Assembly: GCA_008360975.2 (NCBI GenBank)
Contig: CM039199.1
Coordinates: 3,612,530-3,676,529 of the forward strand
Length of the DNA stretch: 64,000 bases
From: Lichenostomus cassidix
Lineage: Eukaryota > Chordata > Aves > Passeriformes > Meliphagidae
Direction of reading: 5' to 3'
Positions 39,901 through 54,600 of the stretch are shown piece after piece; positions within the stretch are counted from its first letter, which is position 1; every line of letters starts with the position of its first letter. The translations under genes and the position numbers were made by a program. Below the pieces are notes generated by a model. It worked only from the letters and a program-made list of their open reading frames with translations, searched no databases and was not told the DNA's origin.

Positions 39901-42345
39901 AACCATAGAAAACAGCAGGTATTTCAGTTGAGGCCTTAAAACCTTAGTTCTTTTACTGGCTGTGTGCCAGTGACTTTCCCTAATGCAGGTTATTGGTGGC
40001 ATGAAAAGAGTATCATGTCTGAAATAGCTGCAGTGCAGCACAGCCCCCTCCAGCACCAAGTGAATCCCTCCATGCAGAATTCAGTGACACCCAGTAAGAA
40101 GCAAAATCAAGACATGCAGACAGTGTTAAGAAATTCTACTCCTTTTACAAATCCTAGTGAGGAAGTTCCATATTTAAGAGACAGGACCAAGCAGCTGATG
40201 GAAACACCTTCCCTGCCGTGGAGGCAGAGGAACACCCCAGGCTGTTCCATGCAGGTGCTGCACCTCTCCATGGCCTCTGTCAGCAGCTCTGTGAGACAGG
40301 ACAGGGCAGCTCCAGGAGGCTCAGGAATGGATACTGGATACTCAGGAATGACTCAGAGTATCCAGTTGCTTGGTGGGAGTATTAGTCCTGCTAAATGCAG
40401 GAAAAAATTACAAAAATTCACCATCCTTTGCCCCTAAATTGTCACGAAAAGAGAGAGGCATTTGAAAAGATGGAATGACTAGTCATTGAGATCCTGCTCA
40501 TTTCTAGGCACTGACTTTCAAGAGGAGATTGGAGTAGGAGTAGGAAGGAGTTTGTCATGGATTGCCTGTACCATTTATGGAGAAGCACTTGGCATCTCTT
40601 GCTCATATGTCAAATCCGTGCCTGCACAGTGTGCCACATACAGCTTCTGACAAATTTTTAAAAGAATAATTTAATGCTGACCTAACAAATGTGATAAATT
40701 GCTCAGCTGTTTGCAGGGCAAACCCTGCATGTACTGATAGAAAAGCACACGGAGCTGCTGAAATCCTGCCGTGGTGGAAGCACTTAGGACCTCTGCAAGC
40801 TGATGCATTCATATCCAACAGCAACAATCCCTTCTTGGATATGGGCTCTCTGGCACCACAGGAATTTCCAAAAGGTCAGTGGTATAATGGCCATGACTAG
40901 TTTTTAAAACCAGAAAAAGTTGCTCAGTCTTTCAAAATACCAACTTTTATTTTAAAGAAAATTCATACGCTCTTACTGAGTATCACAAATTTCTCTATTA
41001 TTTCCCACAATGGTCACATTTCACTACCTAAGTTTAAGTCAGATTTCAGAACATATTTTTAAAAATGAGGTAGACAGAAGGAAAAACAAAAACCTGCAGT
41101 AGCTGAATTATGTTATTTGCAGCGACATCAGACATTCACAGTCATTACAGGAATATTGTGCCTTATGATCCTTATGATTTGCTGGGAGATTCAGGCAAGA
41201 TTCATAACACTTTACAATTCACTTGCCAGTATCTTCCTCAGGCTTTGGCTTTAAGGTGCTGCTGGGAACTACATCGTGACAAACAATGGAAGTTGGCCAC
41301 ACTGCTCATGTCCTGTTTGGCATGATACTGTGACAACAGATACCACATCCCAAATCCCCCTCACTCCAGATAAGAGCTCAAATGGACAGTTATATTTAAG
41401 TGGTTTTACAGGTACTGCTGCTCACTCACGAGAGCAGATACTTACCAAAGGCCAGAGGATACACTGAAGAGCCTCAAAGGATTAGGAAGAGGCCATAAAC
41501 ATGTTACATATAAGATGATAACAACCCTCCAGTCTTGAATCTGACATGACTTGGATAGTTTCTGCTTCTCCTGATCATGTCAGACAACTGAAAATACTCT
41601 GTGTAGTATCTACATTTTCTAAATTCTACAGGCAAATCTCATCCTGCTGAGGACTCATAGGCCTCCCTAATCTCCAGGAGATGTGCCTCAGAAGTTCCTG
41701 CCTCGTTGAGGTCAGAAGTGCTGGTGACAGCTCTGTAAAACACCCTCTGGAGCTCCCCAGCCCCACAGAGGACGAGGGCCTGCTTGCAGATGGGGGAGGA
41801 GAGTTGCCATATGCCAATGCATGAACAATTTTTGACTCGCAGTCAAAAGCATCCAAAAAAGTCAGTATGCAGGATTTTCTGCCATATGGAGGAATTGTGA
41901 TTTGGCCTTTTCCCCAGCTGTATCTCATTAAGCAAAAAGGAAAGAAAAAAGGGAGGACATTCTTTTCTTCTGTGCAAATCTTGCCCCACAGTTCATCTTC
42001 CTTTGAGAGACAATTTGTTGCTGGTATCTGGATAACCAATTCAGAGCAGAAAGGCTATAAGAATCCAGGTGCTTGAGCACAAGGCTCTGTCCAATTCAAC
42101 AGTTTTAAGTCTTTTACATATTGAACATGATTTCTTTCAGGGAAGGGAGAGCAGTGCTACAGAGAGCCAAGACTGGTTTTACATGGCTGAGAAAGACCAG
42201 AGTAGAAAAAGAACCTCATGTTCCATGAAGTCTGCAGGGGTCCATGACAGTAAAGGATGTTATTTCCACCTACTGCAACATTTTGCTCTAACAGCAATTT
42301 TGCTTGTGAGCTCTGTGGTCTGTTGTACTCAATGTGGGAGGTTTG

Positions 42346-42510
42346 TTTAATCTGAGACTTCGCTGTGATTTTGCCCTTACCTTTTTTCTAGAGACTGACA
42401 TGGTATTACCATAAGGCAGACATTAACATGGTCTAGCATTACAGAGACAATACCATGGCTGGTGTCCAAACAGGTCACAGGTTTAAAGGTTATAAAGACA
42501 CACAGACACC
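42346..42510 (-). other. SPNS3: Probable SPNS3 3' UTR with ATTAAA signal
   Basis: Directly after the stop codon on the minus strand. The first poly(A)-signal-like hexamer is ATTAAA at 42346-42351, about 160 bases from the stop. A canonical AATAAA occurs only at 40946-40951, which would give a 1.5 kb 3' UTR. No clear GT-rich element follows the nearer signal, so the true end is uncertain. Confidence 0.4.
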
Positions 42511-42678
42511 TCAGAGCCTTTGCGCTTCTTTCCGATCTTCCTCGACATAGAAGGAGGTCAGGAGGAAAAATCCTCCTCCAAAGACCCCAACAAAAGCACA
42601 GATGACAAAGCTGTACTGCATGCTCCGGAAGCTCCACTGCAATGATGGGATGTTCTTGGCCTGGATGGCGTTGGAGAT
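42511..42678 (-). CDS. SPNS3: SPNS3 last coding exon (residues 444-498), TM12 and C terminus
   Basis: The acceptor is TTCACTCCCCAG|ATC and the stop is TGA at 42511-42513. It encodes the final helix ([20 protein letters not shown]) and a short charged tail ending [10 protein letters not shown]. The tail is shorter than the human SPNS3 tail as I remember it. Confidence 0.94.
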   Translation of the reverse strand: MSNAIQAKNIPSLQWSFRSMQYSFVICAFVGVFGGGFFLLTSFYVEEDRKEAQRL

Positions 42679-45600
42679 CTGGGGAGTGAACAAGGCTGCA
42701 TTAATCAGGGATAACATCTCCAACCTCTCCTGATTTAAACAGACTGTTTACAGCATGGGCCATGAAAAGAATAAAAGAGCAGAACGGATGAGTTTGCTTC
42801 CAAAGTTTGTCAAACCCAGTACTCAGCACAGATGTACTGCACTGCTTTCCAGCTTCCAAATGGTCAAGGAATCTCATGTTGTTTCACACCTTCAGTGCCT
42901 CCAGTCACAAGAGCAGGAAATACAGTTTACCATTTCCTAGCCCATTTCCTAGGTTACATTCTACACACCTCCAGTGTCACAGGACCAGGTACTTCATGCA
43001 AGTAAAAATGTTTAGAAAAATGTCTGTGTTCTAAACTCAGGGCCAGCAATTTGAGTAATTTCTGGTTTTGGACCAGGTAGAGCCTGTGATTCTGTGAGTG
43101 TCTGTCTTTCAGTTTCTAGAAGTTTTACCCTAAGGAAAGCTCAATAAGGAGAAAATTCACTTACAACCCCGATGAGGTATGGGCTGCCTGCATCTCCCAG
43201 CAAATGGCTCACCAAAATCTGCAGTGCAATGGCTGTGGACTGTCGCCTTGGTGTCACCACGTACTGAAACAGAGCACAGCCCGCAGGAAAGCGTCAACAC
43301 AGAGACCTTCACGAGTGACCAGCTGCTTCTAGAATATCCCAGAGACATCAATACAGCAACTTCTATGTATTTCATATTCAAACAGTTTGCAACTTTGGAG
43401 ACAGAGAAGTTATTCTGAGCAAAAGACTACATGGCATGTTTTGTTGAGGGAAAAACATTAAAGAAAGGAAGGCACAAGAGGGAATAACAATGAAGTACCT
43501 AAACCATGACTTCCCTGCTTCCATACATAGACTCAGAGCAGCTTGTACAGATTCATTTGGCCATGCAACCAACAGAAGCCTCCAGCCAGTATCCCTCGCA
43601 GTCATAATGATTTGCTAATAGGGATTCAGCACTGACAGCCTCTCAGAAAAATCTCTTGTGACTGTGTCAGCAGGCCTGGTCTAGACTGCTGGGGGAAGGT
43701 GGGGTACCTGGAACCTGGAAGAGCTGTAAAGGGTGTCAGCTGAGGCCCTGCAGACCCATTGAAGACTGAGGGTGAGGACCCAACCTGCCAGACCAGAAGG
43801 TGGCTGATGGTGCTTTGATGGCACTGTCTGTAACTGGGAAGTACCTGAGACACAGCTACTGTAGAAACAACACCTCACACTGATTCTGTTTTTCAGTGCA
43901 CACTGTTTAAATAACAAGTTGAAGATGTGGTGCACATCCAGAACATGGCAAAGCCTGACGCAGGTTAGAACTATTTTGTCAAATGGAATTTAGTAATTTG
44001 GGGGTAATAAGAGCTCTATGCCTGTGCTACTGAAGATCAACTGTGCCTGAAGAAGTACAGCATGATTCTATATAATTTGTGTCTCTTTCAATAACACATT
44101 TACGCAAAAAGCATTCACAGTCAGAATGAGACAGAAGCAATTTCAAACCTTTATGCCTTTGTTTTCCAACCACCTGCTCATATCAAAAACAAAATGCTTA
44201 ATATTTTTTCAGTTGTCTACTCCACAATTTGGAAGGTTTGCTAGAAACTGACCTAAACATCACTAAGCATGTCTCACACACTAATAAAACACCTATACTG
44301 GCTCTATCACTGCCTTCAAGGAAACATTAACATGCATGATAAGATGGGTTTTAAACTAAAAAAAAGACTCTGCTCTCACATTTAATTTAGAGTTTTTGTC
44401 CTGCTTCACACACCAGCTCCAGCATCTCCTACACTACTAGCTGCCAAAACCCTAAAAGACAGAGTTCCATAACCTCACAGATGGCAAACCTGTTTCATAA
44501 GGAGCACTCCATGCACAGCCTCCCAGTAAACCAGCAAGGCAGCTACAGCACTTCACTTGCACATTAGGAGTGTAGTTGTACAGCAGATACCTTCGTGTTT
44601 ACACTGAATGGGAGGCACAAAGGTGGCTACATGCAATGCATCCTGATGCACCAGCCACAAAGGGAGGAAGTCCTTATCATTCAGTCAGCATCTGCCTTTG
44701 TCTCCAGCTCCACAGGTCGCAGGATAAATGAATTCCTAGCTACACTGTCTGGCTAGTAGTGCCATGTGGGAAGAAAGGAAAGTAATTTTCATGGCAAAAT
44801 AAGAACATGCATTAGCAAATTCAGCAACATTATCAGAAATCCTACCAGATCACATGGGAAATGAGGCAAAAAGAGAAATTACTCCTGTTGTCTGTGGCAC
44901 CCTTCAGTCAATATAACAGCAGTAATACACTGAACTCGTGGGGTTTCAACAGGATAAAACACAACTCCCAAATAAGATTGCCACTGGATGAGCAGCCATC
45001 TACAAATTCAGCTCAATTCCATCATTTTTCTGATAAAACAATTAGTATCATTTAGAATTCAAGAGATCCAACCCAAAGCACATTTGTGGTAATGAACTGG
45101 ATGTCTGCTCCCAGGGGAACACAGCACCACAGAGCTCTGCTATGCCAAACTTTTCACCTCCTCATTTGTTGCCAATTGATACAATATTGCTGGTAGCTAA
45201 TCCCACAATATTCTAAAAGAAATGGAAATTAGGGGTTTTGGTCACCTGGCAGACAAGAACTTCCTTCTCTTCTGGATTTCCATGGATCCAGGATATGGCA
45301 CTGACCCTCCCCACAGATTCCCTGCAGGCTGGAATGTGATGCAGCATTCCCTAAGAAAGCTGGGATGGTGTGATGGAACTGAACAAAAGCCCTGCTCCTC
45401 GCACGCTTTGCAGTTTGGGTTCAGGAAGGAATTGAAGGGAAGAGCTGACAGTAACCATGTGCCTCACTCTCCTCACTGTGTATCACCCCTACCTAACTCA
45501 GGGATGTTACCCTCCTCTTTAACAGAGACAGGGGACAGAGTTAAAATGCAGATGAAGGAGTTCAAAGAAAAGTAAATTGAGAAATTTTAAAAAGCTGGTG

Positions 45601-48600
45601 CCTCAACTGATGTAAAAAGAATGGCAATGGTATTAATACTTGGTTCTGGTGCAAAAAACCCCAATTATATCAAAATAAACTGAAATAGGAGCTAATTAAA
45701 AATGTCAACCTAGACCAGTGATAGTTCTTCTGCACCTGTTCACTGCTGCAAGGCTTCAGCTCTTTTCTCCTAGAATAAGTGTTTCTGAGCATTCTGTGAG
45801 AGTCAAATAAGAATCAAAATCCTCTTGGCTGCTGGCTGAGATTTTAAGCAAGCAGCAAATTCACTAATGCTGACTACATTATTTACTATTTTATTAAAAT
45901 TCCCGACTGCAGAAAACTGACATGTAGAGAGCAGCACCGTGAAAGAGAACATAATGCACAGTCAGTGTCAGCAGGACTTTGCTGAAGACCCATGAAATGT
46001 AAGTAGTTCCATTCCTTCATCTCAATCAGAATGTAAAAAAAAGGCTCTTAAGCTACGAAATACAAAGATAAACAGATTCATGTCAAGGCAAGGTCAGGCA
46101 GTGGGAGGAGAGCTCTGTAGTGCTTCACAGCTGGGCCCTTTGGTCACTTGACAGTGCTCAGCATTTGGCAATACACTTTCTCATCCTTTTACACACAACA
46201 CTGTAACAGGGATACTTTTATCTCTGTTCAGCTTGTTCACTGCTTGGGTTTAGTTAGCTGGTAGAGACACCAAGCAAGCTGTATATCTGAGCAACTCAGA
46301 CCACAGTGCCAGCGACCTCAGGGGTAGCTTCCAGTTCCTGTGGTAGCAAGGGAGGGTGACCTGTGTTCCACTGGAGCCACAGGCTGCAAGTTTTTTACTG
46401 TCCCTCTTGTGAGCTTGTATTGTGCATCACTGCATGTTGCACTACACATGAATGCACTCACTGTGCTTCTTAAATGAAAGATTTATTATGACCATGGAGT
46501 TTGCAGCAGCAATCTGCAAATAGATTTCAGCTCCCTTAGAATGAAACACTGTTACATAAAATGGGAAATGCTCACCTGACTCTTGCTTGGGAAGAAACAG
46601 TCAAAGATCTCTGTCCTGCTGTCCCTTAACTTTGTGCTTTCTCTCACCTGTCCTGATGGCTTTACACGATTTCCCCACTTTCAGTGCCAACTGCATCAGC
46701 ATTGTGCCTGTACATCACTTATCTGAACAGTCCCTGTCTCTCAAGGAGCTTGCTGCTTGAAATATTTGAGTTACCATCACATCCACAGTTTTTCAGCACA
46801 GGGATCCCAAAGAAGAGAGTTTGGGTCCCTCATGTGACCCAGTACTCTACTCTTCATAGAAAAGAGTAGTGTCAATTTAAATATTTTGTCTTATGCCCAT
46901 GGGTAGCAACAAAAGGACTGTCAATCATATAAATAACTTTAGTATTTAAATCAGCTTGCTGCAGTCTGACTATCAGATATGAGCATTTCTTTGCTTATTG
47001 CACTGATAAACCATGTTGTTTTATGAATTTGGTTCATAATGTGAACCAAACATGTTCATATTATGGATTAATTTTAAAAAAGTCATATAAACTACTTGAT
47101 AAGACTGTAATGAACTGTGTAGTTCAGTGATCACAGTATTAGTCCCAGGGTTTACAGAGACATCTATTAGTGACTGTGCAGCTACAACATAAATGAAAGG
47201 TTGCCAAATTTTTCTTCAGAGTAAAAACTCAAGTAAAATTACTAACTCCAAAATCCTTTGAAATGATGAAAAGAAGAAGCTGCTCATTGGAGCCTAGACA
47301 AACTGTGCGACAAGATGTGTGCTTTTTACATCCCTCCTTTATAGAGAAATTACTGATGACAGAATCCAAATTTAATCATGCACTGCTATTCCCCAGGCTT
47401 GTGGTGTCAGTCCTGGAATCCCCAAGAGCCCCTTAAGCATCCCTGCTGGCCTGATGCTTTGGCAGTGTAGCACCACTTATGAATTGGACTGGCAAGTGCT
47501 GGAATTGATCTGCACTCTATGCAGCAAGCACTAAGGGAACTTGCTAACAGTTCATGGACTGTCAACTCTGCCTCATTTGGATCATCCTTTCAAACTTCTG
47601 GAACACAGGTAAAAAACCTGATTATAGACACAAAATGACCTGTTTCTGGTGCAGGCTATTTTCTGGCAGCCATCTGATAACAACACAGAGCTGTACACAA
47701 AACCAAACCACTCTGGCTACAGGCAGCACTGTAGCAGCTTTCCCAAAAGCTTTCATTTTCCATAGAATATCTATGGGACTAGAGAGTCCCACATGCATGA
47801 GTTCCATCCAAATCAGGACATCTTCCTGGGATTATAATAACTTGGACTACTGCACCACCTTATTGACACTGGCACCCTTGCCCAGCAGTACCTTGTGGCA
47901 GTGATACCAATAAGAGGATTCTTACTAGGAGTTCATTCATCCCTCCCCAGGAAGCCACCAAGATGCAGACTTAGGAACAAAATTATGTAGAGAAAAAACT
48001 TGAAATAAGGAAATAGTTTCACAAGCACTTACCAGCAGTATGTCTGTCACAACAGCCCAATTTACAGACAAAAACAGTTCTCCAAATGCAATAAAAATCT
48101 GAAAAACAGAAGAAAACAGTCAGGTCAAGATGTTGTCCTTGCTTGGTGAAAACAGAGTCTAGGAAAGGCACAGTGACAAACTGTCCGATGTTTTCAGAGG
48201 GTGGCTTGCATTCACCTAAGGAGAACTAGACCTAGTATACCTAGAATATCTATAGATATCCAATAGGTAATACATATAGATAATAGACCTAGGATATCCA
48301 TCCCTTCTCTGTGGTTCTTGTCTGTTCTGTTCACTTGTTTTCCTCTCCAAACCAGTTTGAAGACAAAGTTCCTTGAAGCACTGAGATACTTAGTATAGAC
48401 CATTATCCAGATATCTTTTCCTTCACAACACTTTAGATTAGATATTAGGAAGAAGTCCTTCCCTCTAAGGGTGGTTGGCACAGGTTGCCCAGAGAAGCTG
48501 TGGCTGCCCCAATCCTGGAAGTGTTCAACGCCATGTTGGACAGGAGCAACCTGGGATAGTGGAAAGTGTCCTTACCCATGGCAGGGGGGTGGAACTGGAT

Positions 48601-51600
48601 GAGCTTTCAGGTCCCTTCCAGCCCAAACCTCTGATTTGATGATTCTGTGATTCTAATAAAAAGGTATTTTGGTAGTTCAAACCCAATATATTGATTCACT
48701 CATCTAACACAGAATGGCAAATTAAACTGTTGTTCTCTGCCTTTAATGACAAAAAACCCCAGAGGAACACACTCAGAGTGGAGCTATGTGGGAATCTGAG
48801 AAGCAGAAAAAGAAAGTGACTAATTCTCCTGGGCACTTGGTTCCCCACTCTTGGATCCAAAAATAATCTTCAATTTCACATTTTGCTTTGTGTATACACA
48901 CTCAGACAAATCCACTTGTGTTTTCTCTTGGTGTAAAGGTGTTTTTTCCACAGGAATGCACATTCCTGAGGAGTCAGAAGGAAACCTCTTTGAGCAAGTG
49001 TTATTCTTAGAAGCAAAAAACCAGCAAAAGTGCCCTTTTGCAGAGAACTGTTGATTACTGTAATTAACTTTACTTGGATCCTTTTATTTATGTTAATCAT
49101 GGTGATTTTGGCTGTTCAGTCGCAGGAAAAAAGCACAGGAATCTTTCCCTAGCTGCTACCAGATTATAGTTGAAATAAGGTTTATATTCAGTTCCCTCTT
49201 ACAGGGATTTTTCATCATTCCTAGTAAATCTCTGTTTTTCCCTTTATTAAGAACAGAATTTAAGTGATTTATACTTCAGTTTGCATTGCCAAAAGCTTGA
49301 CTTTGAAGATCAGCTAGTGATCTCAGACTTTGAAGGGGAGGGCTAAATTATTCTTAGCAAGAACTGTGTGTATTGTGCAGTCTCAACTACACCAATCTAA
49401 GTATTCAGAGAGCAAAAATAAATAAGAATACTAAATTAGCCACAAAGCATTAAAAATTAACATAAGATTGAGACTTGCTTTAACTACAATTTGCATAAGG
49501 GACAAGTTTCATGCAGCTAAATGCATAGTTACTATTCTCTCCCTCAATGTGTGCACTCCGCAGGTCCTGAGGCAGAATTTTTGGGCTCTGTCTGCCCTTT
49601 ATACTGGACCAAGGACTGCCCAGGGTGGCTCTCACAGGGCAAACCTCAGCTAGGGGAACATCAGAGCCCAGAGCTTACCTGGATAACTTGTCACAAGTCA
49701 CTGAATCCTCCTAATGGTCTAGAAGACTGCAGAGAATTCTGCAAAAGCCACCCCTCACCTCCTCCTCCTCCTTCCCGTTGTCCCTAGGATGCCAAAAGAC
49801 ATTTTGCTAATTGTCACTTACAAAAGTGGAAAGGATGTTTGTCTGGGCCACCATTAGAGCTATGTAGAGGCACAGGGCAGAAATGAACATGCTTGTGGCA
49901 CAGATCAGAGGATCAGCTTTGTTATTTATCTTCCTTAATCGTCTTGCGGCTTCTGCTCCAGCAATAACACCCAAGATTCCTGTCCCAATGGTGATGCCTC
50001 CAAATATTAGGCTGGTGACAAAGCAAAGAATCCAGATGAGCATATAAGACTGTACTGTGGAGAAATAAATGGTGTTATCTTGCACCCACAGTTTCAGAGG
50101 AATCTTTAATGGGGAAGTTGAATTTTACTCCACTTGATGTAACCTTTCCACTCCTTCTAAATGGATGTCATCCCAAGCCTCAGCTGAAGCTATGGTTTTG
50201 TATCCCGTGGAGAAGGTATTTTCCCATTTACAGAGCAGGTGTTGTGCACCCAGGCTCAAGGAGGGCTCTGCTCAGTGAGACCTGGCTTGGACATGCTGTG
50301 ATTTAGAGGAGACACAGTCATGCTGGTTACCCTGTGAACCAATCTACTCAGTCATCCCTGAAACACAGATGGAGTAACTCTGTATCACAATCTGCTGCCT
50401 TGGAAGAGATCCTAGCACGTGGAGTGATATACATCTAAATTATAACCCTCTGGTTAGCACAGCTAAGTCACTTCTCTGACTATGGGAAACACCTACCACT
50501 TCCCAGAAGAATTCAAAGAATACTGAATAGGTAACTACTGCCAGGTCTACACAGCATTTTCTGAATGCAAAATTTCCAATAACACTCAGCTTTGTGTGTC
50601 TGCAAATGCAAATGTGTTCTTCCAGTACCACAAGTTCATGTTTTAAAAGAACATGTCTGAATAGTTGAGAAGATTCAGCTTCCAAAGGGACTTCCATATG
50701 TGCTTTTGTCTCTATCCCAAATGAGAACCTCCAATGACAAAGCAAGTCTCTTGCACAAGATCACTGGTGCCAATGATTATTTAATGCATTGTAATTCTCT
50801 GAAGGCAAACAGGGACAGGACCAATGTATTCTGAGCACAGGTGCTTCTGAATATTTTAGAGTGCTACATGTAAGTTCTGTACATTTTCCTGAGCTTTCTC
50901 TAACTGCAAAGCAAAGTAACCAGCTGGGATGTGATCTGTTCCTTTAAACCACAGCACATCCACTTCTTCATCTCTTTCTGGCTGGTTAAGAAGAGCTCAA
51001 TAATTCTACAAGAAAAAAAGGCATTGCTATAAAGACAATAAACTTTAAGCAAATTTGTTCTCTTCCTGCAATTTCTTCAGGATTCTGATCCATCACTCAC
51101 TATAGCTTGATAGTGACATTATAGATTGTCAATAGGCAGGATAACTATCTCAGAGATTTGCTCAGGAGAGGCAAGTTTCAAGGTGACTTTAGTTGATTGA
51201 AGCATTCATGGAACTGTGTTTAGAATATTCATGTATTGTAGACTGTAGTTGAAATCAACCTACAGCTGGAATAAAAGAGAATGGCCAAAACTAAATCCAA
51301 ACCCAGTTCAGTTGACAAGGTGTGTGTGAAACTACAGAAGCCTAGTCCTGGGGAAAGGCTCCTATGGGATCTTTTACGGTCTGAGAATGCTCACTTATCT
51401 GTCTGATCTGTTTGAGAGTGTCTGCACAAAGACCTGAACAAAAACTTCACACTGCCTATTTTTCTACCTTGAAAGGGTTGAGACCTGAGTCAGTTGTGGT
51501 GCCTCAAATGGAGGTTTGTGTTTCCAAGCAGTCTAAGTGACACAGACCTGATCCTTAAATAAAGTCTGAAACTGCTGAAACAGCCCGAGGGGAAAACATC

Positions 51601-54600
51601 TTTAAAGTATCCCTGGGCAGGTCTGGTAATGTGCAGCTCAGTTCCTCCAGCACCATCAGGTCTGACATAGTAGTTTATATTCTGCTTCTTTACATCCCCT
51701 TGGAATAACAGTCCAAAACCAGCCTTATGCTGCTTCTGGCATGAGCTTCTGCCAAGGTTATATTTGAAGCATCCTATAAGAAGTAGTACATGAGGTTAAA
51801 CTATCAGATGCTCTGTTTCACTTCCCTGAAGACCATGTCTGCTCTAACAACACTACTGTGGAATAATAATTCAGAAGTGGATTAGAAAACAAACTAGAGG
51901 CCAACACCTTCAGCTTAACAAAGGAAGTATTTAAACTGCATGTGTGAACCAGATAGAGCCAAACAGCTTAAACTGTTCAGCTTCCCTCATCTGCCTACCC
52001 TGAGCCAGACTCCTGGGTTCACTCCCTTCCCAGTACTGTTCATTGATAAGTAACGTGCCACTGGTGGCATCCATGGAAGGACAATTCATTTCCCATTGAA
52101 GGGTTTTGCCATGACTCTCCAATCCATCTGCTTAAGCTACAACTCAGAAATCACTTTTGAGTTTACTCAGTTACTCCATTGCAGAAAAACAGAAGAATCC
52201 CATTAGCAGAGGATACATTCAAGGTGTGATTGCTGCTTTTCCCTTTAATTGTCTTTACCTAGAAAGGCCATGTAGTAAGCATTTAGTTGTTGGAAATCTA
52301 TTACAAAAGCAGAGACTGAAACCAGAAAAGGACACTTGTATGGAGGCCCCTAACAAGGTAGGGAGTCAGTCCCAGTGCTCACTGGGAGCCATGAAGACTC
52401 AGGAGGAACACTGAATACATATTTGTATTCTGGACAACACATTGTGAAGAAAAACTTCTCTTCCTAGGTGGGGGGGGGGAAAGTGATCTACAAAAAGTTC
52501 TTTTATGACTGCTTCAAAGTCTTCTACTAGTGTAAATCCTCCTTCTCATACAATATTTGATACTATTCATGAATCTTCATTGGTCTGGACATGCTCTGTA
52601 AGCAGAGCTCTGCTGGCAGCTATCCATAAGGTCCTGGTTTGATGTGATGATACAATACTACATCAAAAATCATCAAGCTTTTTCAAGCTGGGAGCCACAA
52701 TGAACTCGCCAACATGGCAGGGATTATAAAACCAGATAAACAAGAAGGTAATAGAAAGTTACTGAAACATAGGATTTTAATATACTTAAATGGGTATTTA
52801 AGTAGCTTTGGATGCACAGTCATTTGTCAACTGAAATCTCCTTGCTAAAGCTGCTCCTTTTTCCCCATAAGTGTTCCTGTTACTGCTTCTTCACACTTTA
52901 CATAAATAGGGCTGGCAGCACCTTTCCAGTTAACTGAGTGATTATAAACAAACAAACAAAGGGGAGTGTCTCAGATACCTGGAAGCAATTTAGTCTAACA
53001 TTCACACCCCACTGCCTTCACAGAAAGTGCTCAGTCACATCCTCCCTTCTGCCTTTGGAAAGCAGCTGTGACTGAGCACTGTGCAGAGTTTCCAGATGTG
53101 CTCCCACAGTCTCAGCTCACCTGTTAGATGAATTACAAGATTCTTGGAGGCACGGTGGGACAACGCCCTGGACAACCTGAGCCCTGTACAGAAACAGTGG
53201 CACCCACATTCCCAGGGCTCCTGTGACAAATGCCATGGCAGTCAGACCCAGTGTGGAACAGACAAAACTACAGCTGAAAGGCAAAAGAAAACAAATTCTA
53301 GATATTAGAAAGAATGTTGCGTGAGGAGGAAGAGAAAACCTACCTGCAACACCCAGGATTTCAAGCAAAACAATACGTTCAGACATCTTATAATCAAAAT
53401 CCACTCCCTTGAATATCTGAACTCTGATCAGCTTTTATTATGAAATTCAACAATAAAGTACTAATTAGAGCAAAGGGCATGACCTACTGATTTCATGTTA
53501 AATCCTGGTCTCTTGCAAATTTCCTCACCAACTTCTGCCAAAACAATTGCTGTGAATATTTTGATAGCAGAAGTACAACAATAGAGAATGAGCAAGAACT
53601 TAATGGCTTTGGAGCTAAAGGAAAGGGTTCTATGGGCAATTCTAAGTGCCTCAGGTTTTAAGTTGTTTCAGTAACCAGTATAAATGAGAGTAATGTCTGG
53701 GTCTCCCAAACTGTGAAACTGCAGTGGCTGAAGCACTCCTTAATTCTACCTGACTGAGTAAAAATAGACTCTCAATCTCCACAGCAAGTTTCAGACAAAA
53801 GGAGAAGCCTTTTTGAAAGCTGTTCAAACCTTGTCTCCTTTCTGCTGTATTCTAGGAGAAAATTAAATTTTTGCTGGACTCTTTGTCATTAATAGTTCAG
53901 GAGAAAAGTCCCTTTGAGGTCAATAGGGACATATGAAATCTTAAGACTGCTGCAAATGATCAGGTGACCACCAGACTAGAGAATTTGTTAAGAAATTAAC
54001 CCAATTCTTCATCTTCTAAAGATAAAGTGCTCTTGGACTTGATTAAAAGTGGAACCACATGTTTTTTTGCCAGTATGTCTTTATGCTTTGGAAATCATTT
54101 GCCCAAGGAAAAGAAAATGGAAATAAATTGCTAAAGGAAAAGAAAATGAAAATATATATTTACAACGTTGAAACATCTCTATAGGAAAGCAACTTTGAAG
54201 ATAGTCCAGTTGTTGAAATGTCAGAAGGGTTCATTTTTGATTCAGGAAAACTTTTTTTTTCCACTTCATGATGTAGTGCCTACAAACTGTGATCCAACTA
54301 AACTGATCTCTGGCGTACTTGCTGTTCAAGATGTACAGAGGATGCAGATTTAGTGGGCAGTTAGAAAACGCTGGATCCTCTGGAAGAACACTCCAAAGGC
54401 AGACAAGGTCCCAGGACAGCAAGCCTTTAAACGAAAAGCTCTGGCTCGGGCGAACAGCCTGCGGGCAGCGCGGAGCTGTCTGTCTGGCGCAGCTGCACAG
54501 CGGCACCTGCTGTTCCCTGAGCGGCTGCAGCTCCTCTCTGCCCCAGCCAGGCTGATCCGGCTGACTGTGGGGTCACAGCAGCGAGGAACCTGCTCCAGCC

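Larger units (their letters stand above)
31203..42345. other. Intergenic region downstream of SPNS3
   Basis: Unique sequence with a GACA microsatellite and no recognisable conserved exon. Open frames at 35092-35535, 39279-39836 and 39964-40437 (plus) show no domain or family similarity. The weak orphan exon at 36.5-36.9 kb is in this stretch. SPNS2, the downstream neighbour in mammals, was not found. Confidence 0.6.
50012..53120 (-). other. SPNS3 intron 7 (about 3.1 kb)
   Basis: Unique sequence between the TM7 and TM8 exons. It contains a 10-base G run at 52470-52479 and an AAAC repeat at 52945-52960. No other exon or mobile element recognised. Confidence 0.7.

Noticed and set aside
39964..40437. 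157-codon open frame, plus strand, with an acceptor-like AATGCAG near its start
   Set aside because: About one frame of this length is expected by chance in a window this size, and no family or transcript signal was seen.
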